DNA of 64,000 bases from Cellulophaga lytica DSM 7489 (GTDB lineage Bacteria; Bacteroidota; Bacteroidia; Flavobacteriales; Flavobacteriaceae), in the NCBI RefSeq assembly GCF_000190595.1, contig NC_015167.1, positions 2,221,501 to 2,285,500 on the forward strand, given 5' to 3'. The stretch's first letter is position 1. Each line of letters begins with the position of its first letter. Below, in pieces: positions 34,459 to 43,019 of this stretch. The notes beneath the pieces are model-generated. The model had not been told where the DNA came from and searched no databases. It saw only the letters and a list, made by a program, of their open reading frames with translations. A program made the translations under genes and the position numbers.

Positions 34459-35424
34459 ATGAAACAACCATTTTATATCATTTTACTTGTTTTTATCCTT
34501 TTTTTGGGTTGTAAACAAGAGTCTAAAGAGGCAAAACAGATAGCCAAAGTAAATGTATCATTAGATGTTGCTAGGTTTGATAGGGAAATTGCTGATGCTA
34601 AACCAACAGATATTCCTGTGTTAAAAGAAAAGTATCCTTACTTATTTCCTGTACAATATCCAGATAGCTTATGGGTCGCAAAATTAAGAGATACATTACA
34701 AATATCTTTGTTAAAAGAAGTTAATATAGCCTTTGGAGACTTTAAAAAGCAAAAAAATGAGCTTGAGTTATTTTACAAACACGTAAAATATTACTTTCCT
34801 AAAGAGACAGAGCCTAAAGTGGTTACTGTTATTTCTGATGTAAATTATAATAATCCTGTTATACTTACAGAAGAACTTTTATTAATTGGATTAGATAACT
34901 ACTTGGGAAAGGATCACAAATTTTACAAAGGATTACAAAATTATATTGCAGAGGGATTAGATAAAAAATACCTTTTAACAGATGTAGCTAATACATTTGC
35001 AAAAAAAGTTGTGCCTTATCCTGCAAACGACAGAACTTTTTTAGCGCAGTTGGTATATTATGGAAAAGAGTTATATGTAAAAGATAAGCTAATACCTTTT
35101 GTAGATGATGCAGTAAAAATAAAGTATACTCAGCAAGATTTGGATTGGGCTTTTGCTAATGAAGAACCAATTTGGCGTAATTTTATTGAAAACCAATATT
35201 TATATAGTACAGATAAAAATTTAAATAAGCGTTTTTTAGATCCTGCACCATTTTCTAAGTTTCAGTTGGAGTTAGATAGTGAGTCGCCAGGACGATTAGG
35301 ACGTTTTTTAGGATGGCAAATTGTGCGTTCTTTTATGGATAATAATAACGTAACTTTGCAACAAATGCTACAGCTGCCTGCTGAGGAAATATTTAAAAAA
35401 TCTAATTATAAACCAAAAAGATAA
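34459..35424 (+). CDS. gldB: Gliding motility lipoprotein GldB
   Basis: 321 residues. Lipobox LFLGC with Cys18 marks it as a lipoprotein. The body has the GldB features VARFDREI near the N-terminus, EELLLIGLDNYLGKDHKFYKG in the middle and SPGRLGRFLGWQIVRSFM near the C-terminus. In F. johnsoniae GldB is an essential gliding protein and part of the machinery linked to the type IX secretion system. gldC follows directly with no gap between stop and start (TAA-ATG), and nadE is divergent upstream. Confidence 0.92.
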   Translation: MKQPFYIILLVFILFLGCKQESKEAKQIAKVNVSLDVARFDREIADAKPTDIPVLKEKYPYLFPVQYPDSLWVAKLRDTLQISLLKEVNIAFGDFKKQKNELELFYKHVKYYFPKETEPKVVTVISDVNYNNPVILTEELLLIGLDNYLGKDHKFYKGLQNYIAEGLDKKYLLTDVANTFAKKVVPYPANDRTFLAQLVYYGKELYVKDKLIPFVDDAVKIKYTQQDLDWAFANEEPIWRNFIENQYLYSTDKNLNKRFLDPAPFSKFQLELDSESPGRLGRFLGWQIVRSFMDNNNVTLQQMLQLPAEEIFKKSNYKPKR

Positions 35425-35763
35425 ATGTCAAAATTACATACATCAGAAATTAAGTTAACTGTTGGTCTGGATGAAAACAGAGTGCCAGAGGCTTTAAATT
35501 GGTCTGCAGAAGACGGAGGGATAGAGAATGAAGAGGCAAAAGCAATGCTTTTATCTGTATGGGATAGTAAAAACCAAGAGTCTTTAAAAATAGATTTATG
35601 GACTAAAGATATGCCTGTAGATGAAATGAAAGTATTTTTTCATCAAACATTAGTGTCTTTGTCTGATACTTTTTATAAAGCTACACAAGATGAAAAAATG
35701 ACAGCAACAATGAAAGATTTTTGCGAGTATTTTGCAGATAAGCTAGAGCTTAAAAAAGGCTAG
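35425..35763 (+). CDS. gldC: Gliding motility protein GldC
   Basis: 112 residues without signal peptide. SEIKLTVGLDENRVPEALNWSAEDGG at the start and KDFCEYFADKLEL at the end match GldC, a small soluble protein that improves gliding in F. johnsoniae but is not essential. It begins on the base after the gldB stop, so the two are co-translated. A strong terminator follows. Confidence 0.92.
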   Translation: MSKLHTSEIKLTVGLDENRVPEALNWSAEDGGIENEEAKAMLLSVWDSKNQESLKIDLWTKDMPVDEMKVFFHQTLVSLSDTFYKATQDEKMTATMKDFCEYFADKLELKKG

Positions 35764-35790
35764 CATTATTTAAATTATTACAATTAAAAA

Positions 35791-35817
35791 ACTCCCAAAG
35801 AAATTTGGGAGTTTTTA
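35791..35817. terminator. Terminator after gldC
   Basis: ACTCCCAAA (35791-35799) pairs with TTTGGGAGT (35804-35812), loop GAAA, A-run left and T-run right. It separates gldBC from the convergent TonB-receptor locus. Confidence 0.88.
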
Positions 35818-35838
35818 GTTTTAAATCTTTAGAGTAAA

Positions 35839-36414
35839 TTATTCTACGTCAAAAGAAAAAGTTTGCTCAACATCTGTTGCTCCGCCGGCATCTGCAGTAG
35901 TACCATCGTTTGGTTTTTTAGGCTCGTGTCTTAACGTTACGCCTAATGTTGCTGCACCAGCATCTCCTGTAGAAAGGGTAAATGTAATACCTACAGGGTT
36001 GCCATCTTCATCTATATCTGTGTATTCTGTACCGCTAATAGCGCCAGAGACAGTATAAAAGAATTGGTGCTCATCATCTTCTTCTTCAACTTCTAAAGTA
36101 ATATCTTCAGCAGGGCTTTCAGTTTCATTAAGTAATGTAATGGTACCGTTGTAGGTTGTGTTAGCTGCTAAGTTTTCAACTGTAACTACTGGAGCGTTTG
36201 GACCATTAGTGCCATCATCATCTTTAGACATTAGAGTAACTGCTGTTCCTCCTGCTTGTGGTGTAAGTTCTATTATTACTGTAGTTATTACTTCTTCATC
36301 GTTAATTGCTTCTGGAGCATCGTCATCATCAGAACATGAAATTAAAGCAATACTAGACAATGCAATTAAACTTGCTTTTTTAATGTTTTTCAAAATTGTG
36401 TTTTCTGTTTTCAT
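35839..36414 (-). CDS. Acidic lipoprotein linked to TonB-dependent receptor
   Basis: 191 residues. The lipobox LISC (Cys27) is followed by four Asp. The mature protein is very acidic and rich in Thr, Gly and Ala, with beta-strand patterns (VIIELTPQAGGTAVTLMSK, TYNGTITLLNETESPAEDITLEVEEED). I do not recognise an enzyme motif; it looks like a surface or periplasmic binding partner. It starts 17 bp after the stop of the receptor gene, so the two are one operon. The acidic clusters would suit cation binding; this is inference. Confidence 0.7.
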   Translation of the reverse strand: MKTENTILKNIKKASLIALSSIALISCSDDDDAPEAINDEEVITTVIIELTPQAGGTAVTLMSKDDDGTNGPNAPVVTVENLAANTTYNGTITLLNETESPAEDITLEVEEEDDEHQFFYTVSGAISGTEYTDIDEDGNPVGITFTLSTGDAGAATLGVTLRHEPKKPNDGTTADAGGATDVEQTFSFDVE

Positions 36415-36431
36415 TTTAATAGGAATTTGTA

Positions 36432-38828
36432 TTAGTAATTATATTTTAATCTAAGTGTAAAAGACCTTCCTAAATCGTCTGTAAAATAACGTTGTCTGTT
36501 AAGGTAGTCTCTATATTCTGTGTTCAATAAATTAGTTATGCCTAAACCAACAGTTAATGCTTTGCTATTTTTTAAGTTAAATTTCATTTCTGAATCTAAT
36601 TTTAATAAATGGTAAGCACTTGGAGGTGTGTTTATATCTAGTTCTACTTCCTGGTCTTGTTGTGGTGAGTATACCATAATATTATCTATGTATTCATTTT
36701 GTTTAAATACATATTCACTTTGTAGGCTAATATTAAAGTTGTTCCATTCTTGTTTAGTAAACGTTATTTGGTTTTGTAAACGAGCAGAAGGAATATTAAT
36801 TAAAGCTTCGTTTTTAGTTCTGTCTTTTCCTTTAACTATAGAAAATTTATGATCTGTTCTCCAGTTGTTTGTCCAGTTATTATAGATAGATGCGTCTACA
36901 CCAAGTAAACGAGCATCTGTTTGTCTGTATTCCCAAACAGGAAATGCACCTCGTAAAGAGAATTCTACACCAGTTGGTTCTAAAAGAATAAAGTCTGATA
37001 TAAGGTTATAATAAGGTGAAACCTCGTAGCCCCAAGTGTAAGTGTTTTTTCCTAAGCTTAATGATATTCTGTGTGACGTTTCGCTCTTTATGCGTAAATC
37101 GCCTAATTCTATACGGGCAGCAGAATGATGCAGTCCATCACTAAATAATTCAGACGGATTTGGAGCACGTTGCGCTAAAGTGTAATTAAATCTAAATAAA
37201 TTTTCAGAATTAAATCGGTGTTTTAGTCCTGCAGACGCTGAAAAATTATGATAGCTTAGCTCAGGATTTGTTAAAAGTTGTGTGCCTAGGTCATCAATAA
37301 TTATATCATTAAAATCTTCGTTGTACCCGCGTTCTTCCCATCTAGATGTTATGTAAAACTTTTGGGCATCAATTTTACTATAATCAAATCTAATACCAGC
37401 ATCTAAAGTAGTGGCATCAGAAAGTTTATATTCTGTAGTTGCAAAAACTCCAAAATCTACTTTATCATAATCAGGAATTAAACGTCTTACACCTGTATCT
37501 GGATTGGCAAAATTATCTTGATATCGGCCTAGAATTCCAAAAGAAAATTTTTGCTTTTCAAAAGCATCAATAGTAATATCTGCAGCAAGTGTTTGTGTTG
37601 TAAGCTTAAGGTCTAAAGAAGCTTTTTCTTTGTCGTCACCAACACGTATATCATACTCAAACCTATGGTTTTGTTGTATGTCATATTGAAGATTTAATTT
37701 CCCTAAGCCTTCAAAACGCTTATAGTATCTAAGTTTTCCTAAATGATGTTTAACATGTTGTCTAGGCTTATTAATGTCATAAGTAAAACTTGTTGTTTCA
37801 CTTGGTTCATCACTATTAATAGCGGTAATTAAATCGTCTACATTACCTATATGAGACGCACTTAAAATACCAATATTTGTGTCAAAGTATGAGTAGTAGG
37901 CATTCCAGCCACTCTCAAAACCAAGTTTTCCAAAATCTATACTAGCGCCAAATTGAGAAACTCCTGTATTTGATAATACATAATTTGGAGCTTCTGCATC
38001 TCCTAATTTCTTGTAAGATGCTTGTCCTTTTACATAAAAACCATTTTCATATGCTTTGGTAAGTTCTGTGGTTATGTTTCCGCCTCTGCCATTAGACACT
38101 CCGTTTACAAGTGTTTTGCCGTAAATAGTATCTTTTTTGGGTATTCTATTTTGATCTAGTAAAATAATACCTCCAATAGCATCACCACCATATTTTAATG
38201 CAGCAGCACCTTTTACAATTGTAACTTTGTTGGCAGAATTAATATCTATGTTTGGTGCGTGTTCTGCACCCCATTCCATATCTTGCATACGAGTACCATT
38301 ATTAAGTATAAGTACTCTACTGCCTCCTAAACCTTGTATTATAGGTTTTACAATATTTGAACCTGTGTTTAAGCTAGATACTCCGTTTATTTGTTTAAGC
38401 GCATCACCCAAATTGTTGCTGCCAAAGCGTTCTAGCTGCTCTGTTTTTATCGTTTTTTCTTGTGCAGAATTGGTTTCTTTAATGGTAGAGCCCGTAACCT
38501 TAACTTCATTTAACTCTTCTAAATGATGTTCTAGGGTTATTTTTTTATGGGTGTTGCCATAAATTTCTACTGTTACAAATCTTGTACTGCATTCTGGGTG
38601 AGATATTTCTAACTCTATAATGCCGTTGCATAAATTTTTTAGAGTAAACTTTCCAAACTCATCAGAATATACTTGCTTCTTGTTTCCTCTTACTTGTATA
38701 ATAGCGTCTGCTAATGGTTGTTTGTCATGAAAGTCTATTACTTCTCCTAAAAGAATATTAGAACAATCTTGGCTAAATACAAAAGACTGACACACTATAA
38801 TACATAGTATTGTTAGCGTATAGCGCAT
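36432..38828 (-). CDS. TonB-dependent outer-membrane receptor
   Basis: 798 residues. Signal peptide (MRYTLTILCIIVCQSFVFS), a carboxypeptidase-like regulatory domain (about 25-105, GEVIDFHDKQPLADAIIQV), the plug (about 110-235, with GDALKQINGVSSLNTGSNIVKP and AAALKYGGDAIGGIILLD) and a 22-strand-type barrel ending LGRSFTLRLKYNY. It is not of the SusC type: it lacks SusC length and a SusD partner. The neighbours, an Asp-rich lipoprotein and a small His/Cys protein, suggest a metal (zinc or copper) substrate; this rests on context only. Confidence 0.85.
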   Translation of the reverse strand: MRYTLTILCIIVCQSFVFSQDCSNILLGEVIDFHDKQPLADAIIQVRGNKKQVYSDEFGKFTLKNLCNGIIELEISHPECSTRFVTVEIYGNTHKKITLEHHLEELNEVKVTGSTIKETNSAQEKTIKTEQLERFGSNNLGDALKQINGVSSLNTGSNIVKPIIQGLGGSRVLILNNGTRMQDMEWGAEHAPNIDINSANKVTIVKGAAALKYGGDAIGGIILLDQNRIPKKDTIYGKTLVNGVSNGRGGNITTELTKAYENGFYVKGQASYKKLGDAEAPNYVLSNTGVSQFGASIDFGKLGFESGWNAYYSYFDTNIGILSASHIGNVDDLITAINSDEPSETTSFTYDINKPRQHVKHHLGKLRYYKRFEGLGKLNLQYDIQQNHRFEYDIRVGDDKEKASLDLKLTTQTLAADITIDAFEKQKFSFGILGRYQDNFANPDTGVRRLIPDYDKVDFGVFATTEYKLSDATTLDAGIRFDYSKIDAQKFYITSRWEERGYNEDFNDIIIDDLGTQLLTNPELSYHNFSASAGLKHRFNSENLFRFNYTLAQRAPNPSELFSDGLHHSAARIELGDLRIKSETSHRISLSLGKNTYTWGYEVSPYYNLISDFILLEPTGVEFSLRGAFPVWEYRQTDARLLGVDASIYNNWTNNWRTDHKFSIVKGKDRTKNEALINIPSARLQNQITFTKQEWNNFNISLQSEYVFKQNEYIDNIMVYSPQQDQEVELDINTPPSAYHLLKLDSEMKFNLKNSKALTVGLGITNLLNTEYRDYLNRQRYFTDDLGRSFTLRLKYNY

Positions 38829-38897
38829 AATAATATTTTTGTGTAAATAATTAGGTGCTTTTTTGTTGTATAAAAAAAAGCAGTGTTTAGTGTAGGG

Positions 38898-39209
38898 TTA
38901 AACAGCTGGTGGAGGCTTGTTTAAATGCTTAGATGTAACTGTATTTTTAACCTTAGGCTTTTTGTAATTAGTTACGGTTTTAGCTTTAGTTTCGGTAAAA
39001 ATATATGGTGTTACAATAGTTGTAAAACTATAGTTTGTAAAAGAAGTATGGTTGTTGGTAAAAATAAAATCACACTGCTCACAATGTACAATGGCAGTGC
39101 CATCGTCATCAGAGTGGTAGCTTAGCGTGTGTATGTTTTGAGATCCAAGTAAAAGAAACCCAATCATTACTACGCTAAAAACCGATAATGTAATTTCTTT
39201 CAGCTTCAT
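38898..39209 (-). CDS. Small membrane-anchored His/Cys protein near the receptor
   Basis: 103 residues from the ATG at 39209 (an ATG at 39242 would lie upstream of the likely transcription start). One hydrophobic segment (about 5-22) is followed by a possible metal site: His27, His32, Asp34-36, His42, Cys43, Cys46 and His54 (YHSDDDG and VHCEQCDF). The C-terminus is Lys/Pro-rich. It resembles in outline small metal-linked proteins found next to TonB receptors in Proteobacteria (DUF2946), but I cannot claim homology. The receptor gene begins 69 bp downstream, so it probably leads the operon. Confidence 0.6.
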   Translation of the reverse strand: MKLKEITLSVFSVVMIGFLLLGSQNIHTLSYHSDDDGTAIVHCEQCDFIFTNNHTSFTNYSFTTIVTPYIFTETKAKTVTNYKKPKVKNTVTSKHLNKPPPAV

Positions 39210-39217
39210 ACGTTCTG

Positions 39218-39225
39218 CGAAAATA
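39218..39225 (-). promoter_or_regulatory. -7 element before the small His/Cys protein
   Basis: TATTTTCG on the minus strand (one mismatch to TAnnTTTG) ends 8 nt before the ATG at 39209, predicting a very short leader. No -33 TTG at good spacing. Confidence 0.35.
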
Positions 39226-39335
39226 CTTTTTTTAAAATGCAATAAAAATTGTATTTGATAAAATTAACAAAATATTAATTGTTTTAATGATAAGTAATGC
39301 ATTTAAGTTTAGACTAACCTTTAAAAAAAATAGCA

Positions 39336-39704
39336 ATGATTCAAAAAATTATATTTGTTTATAATGCTAATTCTGGTGTAGGTAATGCAATGTTAGATAG
39401 TGTACATAAAATATTTAGCCCGTCTACCTATAATTGTAATTTGTGTAGTATAACTTTTGGTGTTTTTACAGAGGATAAAGCTTGGAAAAAATTTAGAAGT
39501 ACTACTAATTTAGAACTTCAGTTTTTACATAAAGATGAATTTGAAAAGAAATTTGTTGGTAGTAAATTTGTAAACACTACGTTACCAGTTATATTTAAAG
39601 AGAGTGGAGGTGAGCTTAAGGAATTTATAACTACTAATGAGTTGAATGAGTTAAAAAGCTCAGACCAACTAATAGCCGCTATAAAAACTAAGAATCTAAA
39701 GTAA
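39336..39704 (+). CDS. Conserved protein of unknown function
   Basis: 122 residues, no signal peptide. The N-terminus KIIFVYNANSGVGNAMLD followed by CNLCSITFGVF is a pattern I have seen in uncharacterised flavobacterial proteins, some labelled GTPase without support; there is no P-loop. The NLCSITFG Cys (CxxC) could bind metal or be redox-active. It is a single gene between the receptor locus and the convergent engB gene, which ends 3 bp away. Confidence 0.6.
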   Translation: MIQKIIFVYNANSGVGNAMLDSVHKIFSPSTYNCNLCSITFGVFTEDKAWKKFRSTTNLELQFLHKDEFEKKFVGSKFVNTTLPVIFKESGGELKEFITTNELNELKSSDQLIAAIKTKNLK

Positions 39705-39706
39705 AA

Positions 39707-40327
39707 TTATTTAGATGCGGTAGCTTTATAAAAGTCATCATTAATGCCATCTATAAATTCTAAAACATCTTCTCTGCCTAAATTGTTTGCAGATGATGTT
39801 ATAAAATATTGCGGGGCGTCTTCCCAAATACCTTCTAGTAATGCGTTAATGTAGTTGTCTGCTTGTTTTTGTATTACTTGGGGTTTTAATTTATCGGCCT
39901 TTGTAAAGATTAGGGCAAACGGAATTTGATTTTCTCCCATCCACTCTAAAAATTCTAAATCTACTTTTTGTGGTTCATGGCGTATATCAACTAAAACAAA
40001 AGCGCATACAAGCTGTATTCTTTCTTTAAAATAATCTGTAATGTATTTCTGAAATGTTTTTTTCTCTTTTTTAGAAACACGAGCATAACCATAACCTGGT
40101 AAATCTACTAAAAACCAATTTTCATTTACTTTAAAATGATTTATAAGTTGAGTTTTACCTGGTCTTCCAGATGTTTTTGCTAAGCTTTTGCGCTGCATTA
40201 GCATATTTATTAAAGAAGATTTACCTACGTTAGATCTGCCAATAAAGGCATACTCAGGCAAAGGCTCGCTAGGGCAAGACTTTACGTTAGAGTTACTTAT
40301 TACAAAGCTGGCAGATTTTATTTTCAA
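39707..40327 (-). CDS. engB: Ribosome biogenesis GTP-binding protein EngB (YihA/YsxC)
   Basis: 206 residues. The P-loop GRSNVGKSSL, switch region SGRPGKTQLIN, DLPGYGYA (G3), TKAD (G4) and TSS (G5) are complete, so this is an active TRAFAC GTPase of the EngB family, needed for late 50S assembly. It is transcribed with the hydrolase gene 23 bp upstream. Confidence 0.95.
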   Translation of the reverse strand: MKIKSASFVISNSNVKSCPSEPLPEYAFIGRSNVGKSSLINMLMQRKSLAKTSGRPGKTQLINHFKVNENWFLVDLPGYGYARVSKKEKKTFQKYITDYFKERIQLVCAFVLVDIRHEPQKVDLEFLEWMGENQIPFALIFTKADKLKPQVIQKQADNYINALLEGIWEDAPQYFITSSANNLGREDVLEFIDGINDDFYKATASK

Positions 40328-40350
40328 GATAAATAATTTTTAAATTAAGC

Positions 40351-41115
40351 TTACAAATTACGTTTTTGTAGCCAGTTTTCTAGTATTGTATTAAACTCAT
40401 CAGGGTGTTCCATCATAGGAGCGTGGCCACATTTTTTAATCCAATACAAATTAGAATCCGGTAATAACTTGTTAAAGTCATTAGCAACTTCTGGTGGTGT
40501 TACTGTGTCTTCTTCTCCCCAAATTATACAAGTTGGCGTTTGCATATTAGGTAAGTCATTTGCCATATTGTGTCTAATAGCGCTTTTAGCAATAGCAAGT
40601 GTTTTAACTAGTTTAATACGGTCGTTAACTGTAGCAAAAACTTCATCTACAATTTCCTTAGTTGCTACTTCAGGATCATAAAAAACATCTTGTGCTTTTT
40701 TCTTTATAAACTCGTAATCACCTCTTCTTGGGTAGCCATCTCCCATTGCGCTTTCATATAAACCAGAGCTGCCTGTAATAACTAATGCTTTTACAGTCTC
40801 TGGGTATAATTTTGTGTGTAATAAGCCAATATGTCCACCTAAAGAGTTTCCTAACAAAATAACGTCTGTTAGCCCTTTGTGGGTAATAAATTCTTGTACA
40901 AATTTTGCAAAACTTTTTACAGTAGTTTTTAGTAGAGGTTTGTCATATATAGGTAATTCTGGTACTAAAACTTTGTATCCTTTTGCGGGAAAATGTTCCA
41001 TAACACCTTGAAAATTACTCAATCCACCCATTAATCCGTGTAAAATAATTAGTGGTGTTCCTTCCCCAATCTCTATATATCTGTATTTGCCTTCTGTAAT
41101 AATCTTTTCTTCCAT
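40351..41115 (-). CDS. Alpha/beta hydrolase
   Basis: 254 residues from the ATG at 41115. The oxyanion region LHGLMGG, the nucleophile elbow GNSLGG (Ser), and the C-terminal Asp (WGEEDTVTPPE) and His (KKCGHAPMMEHP) make a complete triad. A frame extension to 41148 has no similarity to the family and begins in the sequence upstream of the mraZ region. The substrate is unknown. Location just before engB and next to the dcw cluster is conserved in flavobacteria, as I recall. Confidence 0.85.
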   Translation of the reverse strand: MEEKIITEGKYRYIEIGEGTPLIILHGLMGGLSNFQGVMEHFPAKGYKVLVPELPIYDKPLLKTTVKSFAKFVQEFITHKGLTDVILLGNSLGGHIGLLHTKLYPETVKALVITGSSGLYESAMGDGYPRRGDYEFIKKKAQDVFYDPEVATKEIVDEVFATVNDRIKLVKTLAIAKSAIRHNMANDLPNMQTPTCIIWGEEDTVTPPEVANDFNKLLPDSNLYWIKKCGHAPMMEHPDEFNTILENWLQKRNL

Positions 41116-41261
41116 TAATAGGATAGCTCTTATGCTATTAAGTAGCAAATATAGGCATTTCCGTAAAAAGAATCATCATTCTTTTAAGCGGATAAAAATA
41201 GATTTCTACCACCACATTACATCCTGTTTTTTAGGTTGTTAGTCTAAAAGTGATCTCTAAA

Positions 41262-41308
41262 GTGGGGAAACTTATTAACAATGTGGTATTTAGTGGTAAA
41301 TTGTGGTA
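41262..41308 (+). promoter_or_regulatory. MraZ-binding repeats of the dcw promoter
   Basis: GTGGTA occurs at 41283-41288, 41293-41298 and 41303-41308, exactly 10 bp apart, and a related GTGGGG at 41262-41267, 21 bp before the first. This matches the known MraZ box pattern of three phased TGGGN-type repeats. They cover the -33 region of the promoter at 41317-41324, so MraZ would repress its own operon. Confidence 0.85.
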
Positions 41309-41316
41309 TTATTTTT

Positions 41317-41324
41317 TATCTTTG
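41317..41324 (+). promoter_or_regulatory. -7 element of the dcw operon promoter
   Basis: TATCTTTG is a perfect match; transcription would start near 41330, 25 nt before the mraZ ATG. The region upstream of it is occupied by MraZ boxes instead of a clear TTG. Confidence 0.65.
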
Positions 41325-41354
41325 ATATCAGTTTTAAAATTCAGCTGATTTTAA

Positions 41355-41819
41355 ATGGTAAACTTCATAGGAACATACGAGTGCAAGGCAGACGTTAAGG
41401 GCAGGGTAATGGTACCCTCAGCTCTTAAGAGTCAGATGGCCAGTGTTCTAAACAAAGGTTTTGTTATAAAACGTTCTGTTTTTCAACCTTGTTTAGAGTT
41501 GTATCCTATGGAAGAATGGAATCTTCTAATGGAGAAGATGAACAAGAAAAACCGCTTTAAAAAGAAGAACAACGACTTTATTAGACGTTTTTCTGCAGGG
41601 GTTAAAATTGTAGAGTTAGATGCTACAGGGCGTCTGTTAATTCCAAAAAATTTAGTAGAAATAGCAAATATTACCAAAGATGTGGTTTTAAGTTCTGCTA
41701 TAAATATTATTGAAATTTGGGATAAAGATAGTTATGAAAAAGTAATAGAGGAAGACGCAGAGAATTTTGCGGATTTGGCAGAAGAAGTAATGGGAGGTGA
41801 AGAAGATGAGTTATCATAA
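41355..41819 (+). CDS. mraZ: Transcriptional regulator MraZ
   Basis: 154 residues with the two AbrB-like half-domains of MraZ: GTYECKADVKGRVMVPSALK (about 5-25) and IVELDATGRLLIPKNLVE (about 83-100), each with the DxxGR motif. MraZ forms a ring that binds the phased GTGGTA repeats seen 47-72 bp upstream of its start and represses the dcw operon. The C-terminus is acidic. It overlaps rsmH by 14 bp. Confidence 0.95.
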   Translation: MVNFIGTYECKADVKGRVMVPSALKSQMASVLNKGFVIKRSVFQPCLELYPMEEWNLLMEKMNKKNRFKKKNNDFIRRFSAGVKIVELDATGRLLIPKNLVEIANITKDVVLSSAINIIEIWDKDSYEKVIEEDAENFADLAEEVMGGEEDELS

Positions 41820-42702
41820 TCCAGTTTTGTTAAAGGAGTCTGTAGATGGACTAAGTATTAAGGAAGATGGAGTGTATGTTGATGTTACTTTTGGTGGCGG
41901 AGGACACTCTAGAGAAATTTTGAGTAGGCTTGGAGAAAAAGGTAGGCTTATTGGTTTTGATCAAGATGAAGATGCGCTTGCTAATGCTTTAGATGATGAT
42001 AGGTTTTTATTAATTAATGAAAATTTTAGGTATATAAAGCAGTTTTTAAAATTTCATGGTATACGTAAGGTAGACGGAATTTTAGGTGATTTTGGAGTTT
42101 CTTCACATCAGTTTGATAAGGCAGAAAGAGGTTTTTCTACTCGTTTTGATGCTGACTTAGATATGAGGATGAGTCAAAAAAATACAGTCTCTGCTTTTGA
42201 TGTGGTTAATAATTATGAGTACAATGATTTAAGAAGGGTATTGTTTCAGTATGGCGATTTAAGAAGTGCTAATGCTATGGCAAATACAATTATAGATTAT
42301 AGGCAAGAGGGTGAAATTAAAACTACAGATCAGTTAAAACAGGTGTTGAAAAAGTTTTTGCCTGCTTTTAAAGAGCATAAAATTTTAGCTCAAATTTATC
42401 AGGCTATACGTATAGAGGTAAATCAAGAAATACAGGTTATTAAAGAGTTTTTAGAGCAAACTAATGATTTGTTGGTTGAGGGCGGAAGATTAAGCTTAAT
42501 AAGTTACCATTCATTAGAAGATAGATTGGTAAAAAGGTATATAAGAGCTGGTAAGTTTGAGGGCGAGCCAGAAAAAGATTTTTACGGAAATATAGATGTT
42601 CCGTTTAAAAAAGTAGGTGGGTTAATAGTGCCATCTAAAGAAGAAATTGCTGTAAATAACAGAGCAAGAAGTGCAAAATTAAGAATTGCAGAGCGTAAAT
42701 AA
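41806..42702 (+). CDS. rsmH: 16S rRNA (cytosine(1402)-N(4))-methyltransferase
   Basis: 298 residues. YHNPVLLKESVDGL, the SAM-binding DVTFGGGGHSREIL, GILGDFGVSSHQFDKAERGFS and SYHSLEDRLVK are RsmH motifs. The ATG at 41806 has a strong Shine-Dalgarno GGAGG (41793-41797), unusual for this phylum and inside mraZ; a GTG at 41797 overlaps that motif and is less likely. It overlaps mraZ by 14 bp and ftsL by 1 bp (TAATG). Confidence 0.95.
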   Translation: MSYHNPVLLKESVDGLSIKEDGVYVDVTFGGGGHSREILSRLGEKGRLIGFDQDEDALANALDDDRFLLINENFRYIKQFLKFHGIRKVDGILGDFGVSSHQFDKAERGFSTRFDADLDMRMSQKNTVSAFDVVNNYEYNDLRRVLFQYGDLRSANAMANTIIDYRQEGEIKTTDQLKQVLKKFLPAFKEHKILAQIYQAIRIEVNQEIQVIKEFLEQTNDLLVEGGRLSLISYHSLEDRLVKRYIRAGKFEGEPEKDFYGNIDVPFKKVGGLIVPSKEEIAVNNRARSAKLRIAERK

Positions 42703-43019
42703 TGAGAAAAGGATTGTTAGACATATTAAAAGGTAAGTTTTTGGTGAGTGGTGATGCTCCTAAAAATTGGATGTTTATCCTTTTTGCATCTTTTTTGGCT
42801 GCATTAATGATTGCTAGCGCGCATAGTGCAGATGCTAAAGTGCATAAAATTGCAGCCTTAAGTGAAGAGGTAAAAGAGTTGCGTAGTCAGTTTTTAGACG
42901 GGCGCTCTAATTTACAAGAGCTTAAGCTAGAGTCTTCAATAGTAGAAGAAGTTAAAAAAAGGGATTTGTATCCGTCAGAGACACCACCAAAAAAAATAAG
43001 AGTAATACCAGTTAAGTAG
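42702..43019 (+). CDS. ftsL: Cell division protein FtsL-like
   Basis: 105 residues: short cytoplasmic N-terminus, one transmembrane helix (about 23-40, WMFILFASFLAALMIASA), and a periplasmic coiled coil (ALSEEVKELRSQFLDGRSNLQELKLE region, about 50-80). Sequence similarity between FtsL proteins is low; identification rests on topology, size and position between rsmH and the transpeptidase gene. It overlaps both neighbours by 1 bp. Confidence 0.85.
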   Translation: MRKGLLDILKGKFLVSGDAPKNWMFILFASFLAALMIASAHSADAKVHKIAALSEEVKELRSQFLDGRSNLQELKLESSIVEEVKKRDLYPSETPPKKIRVIPVK

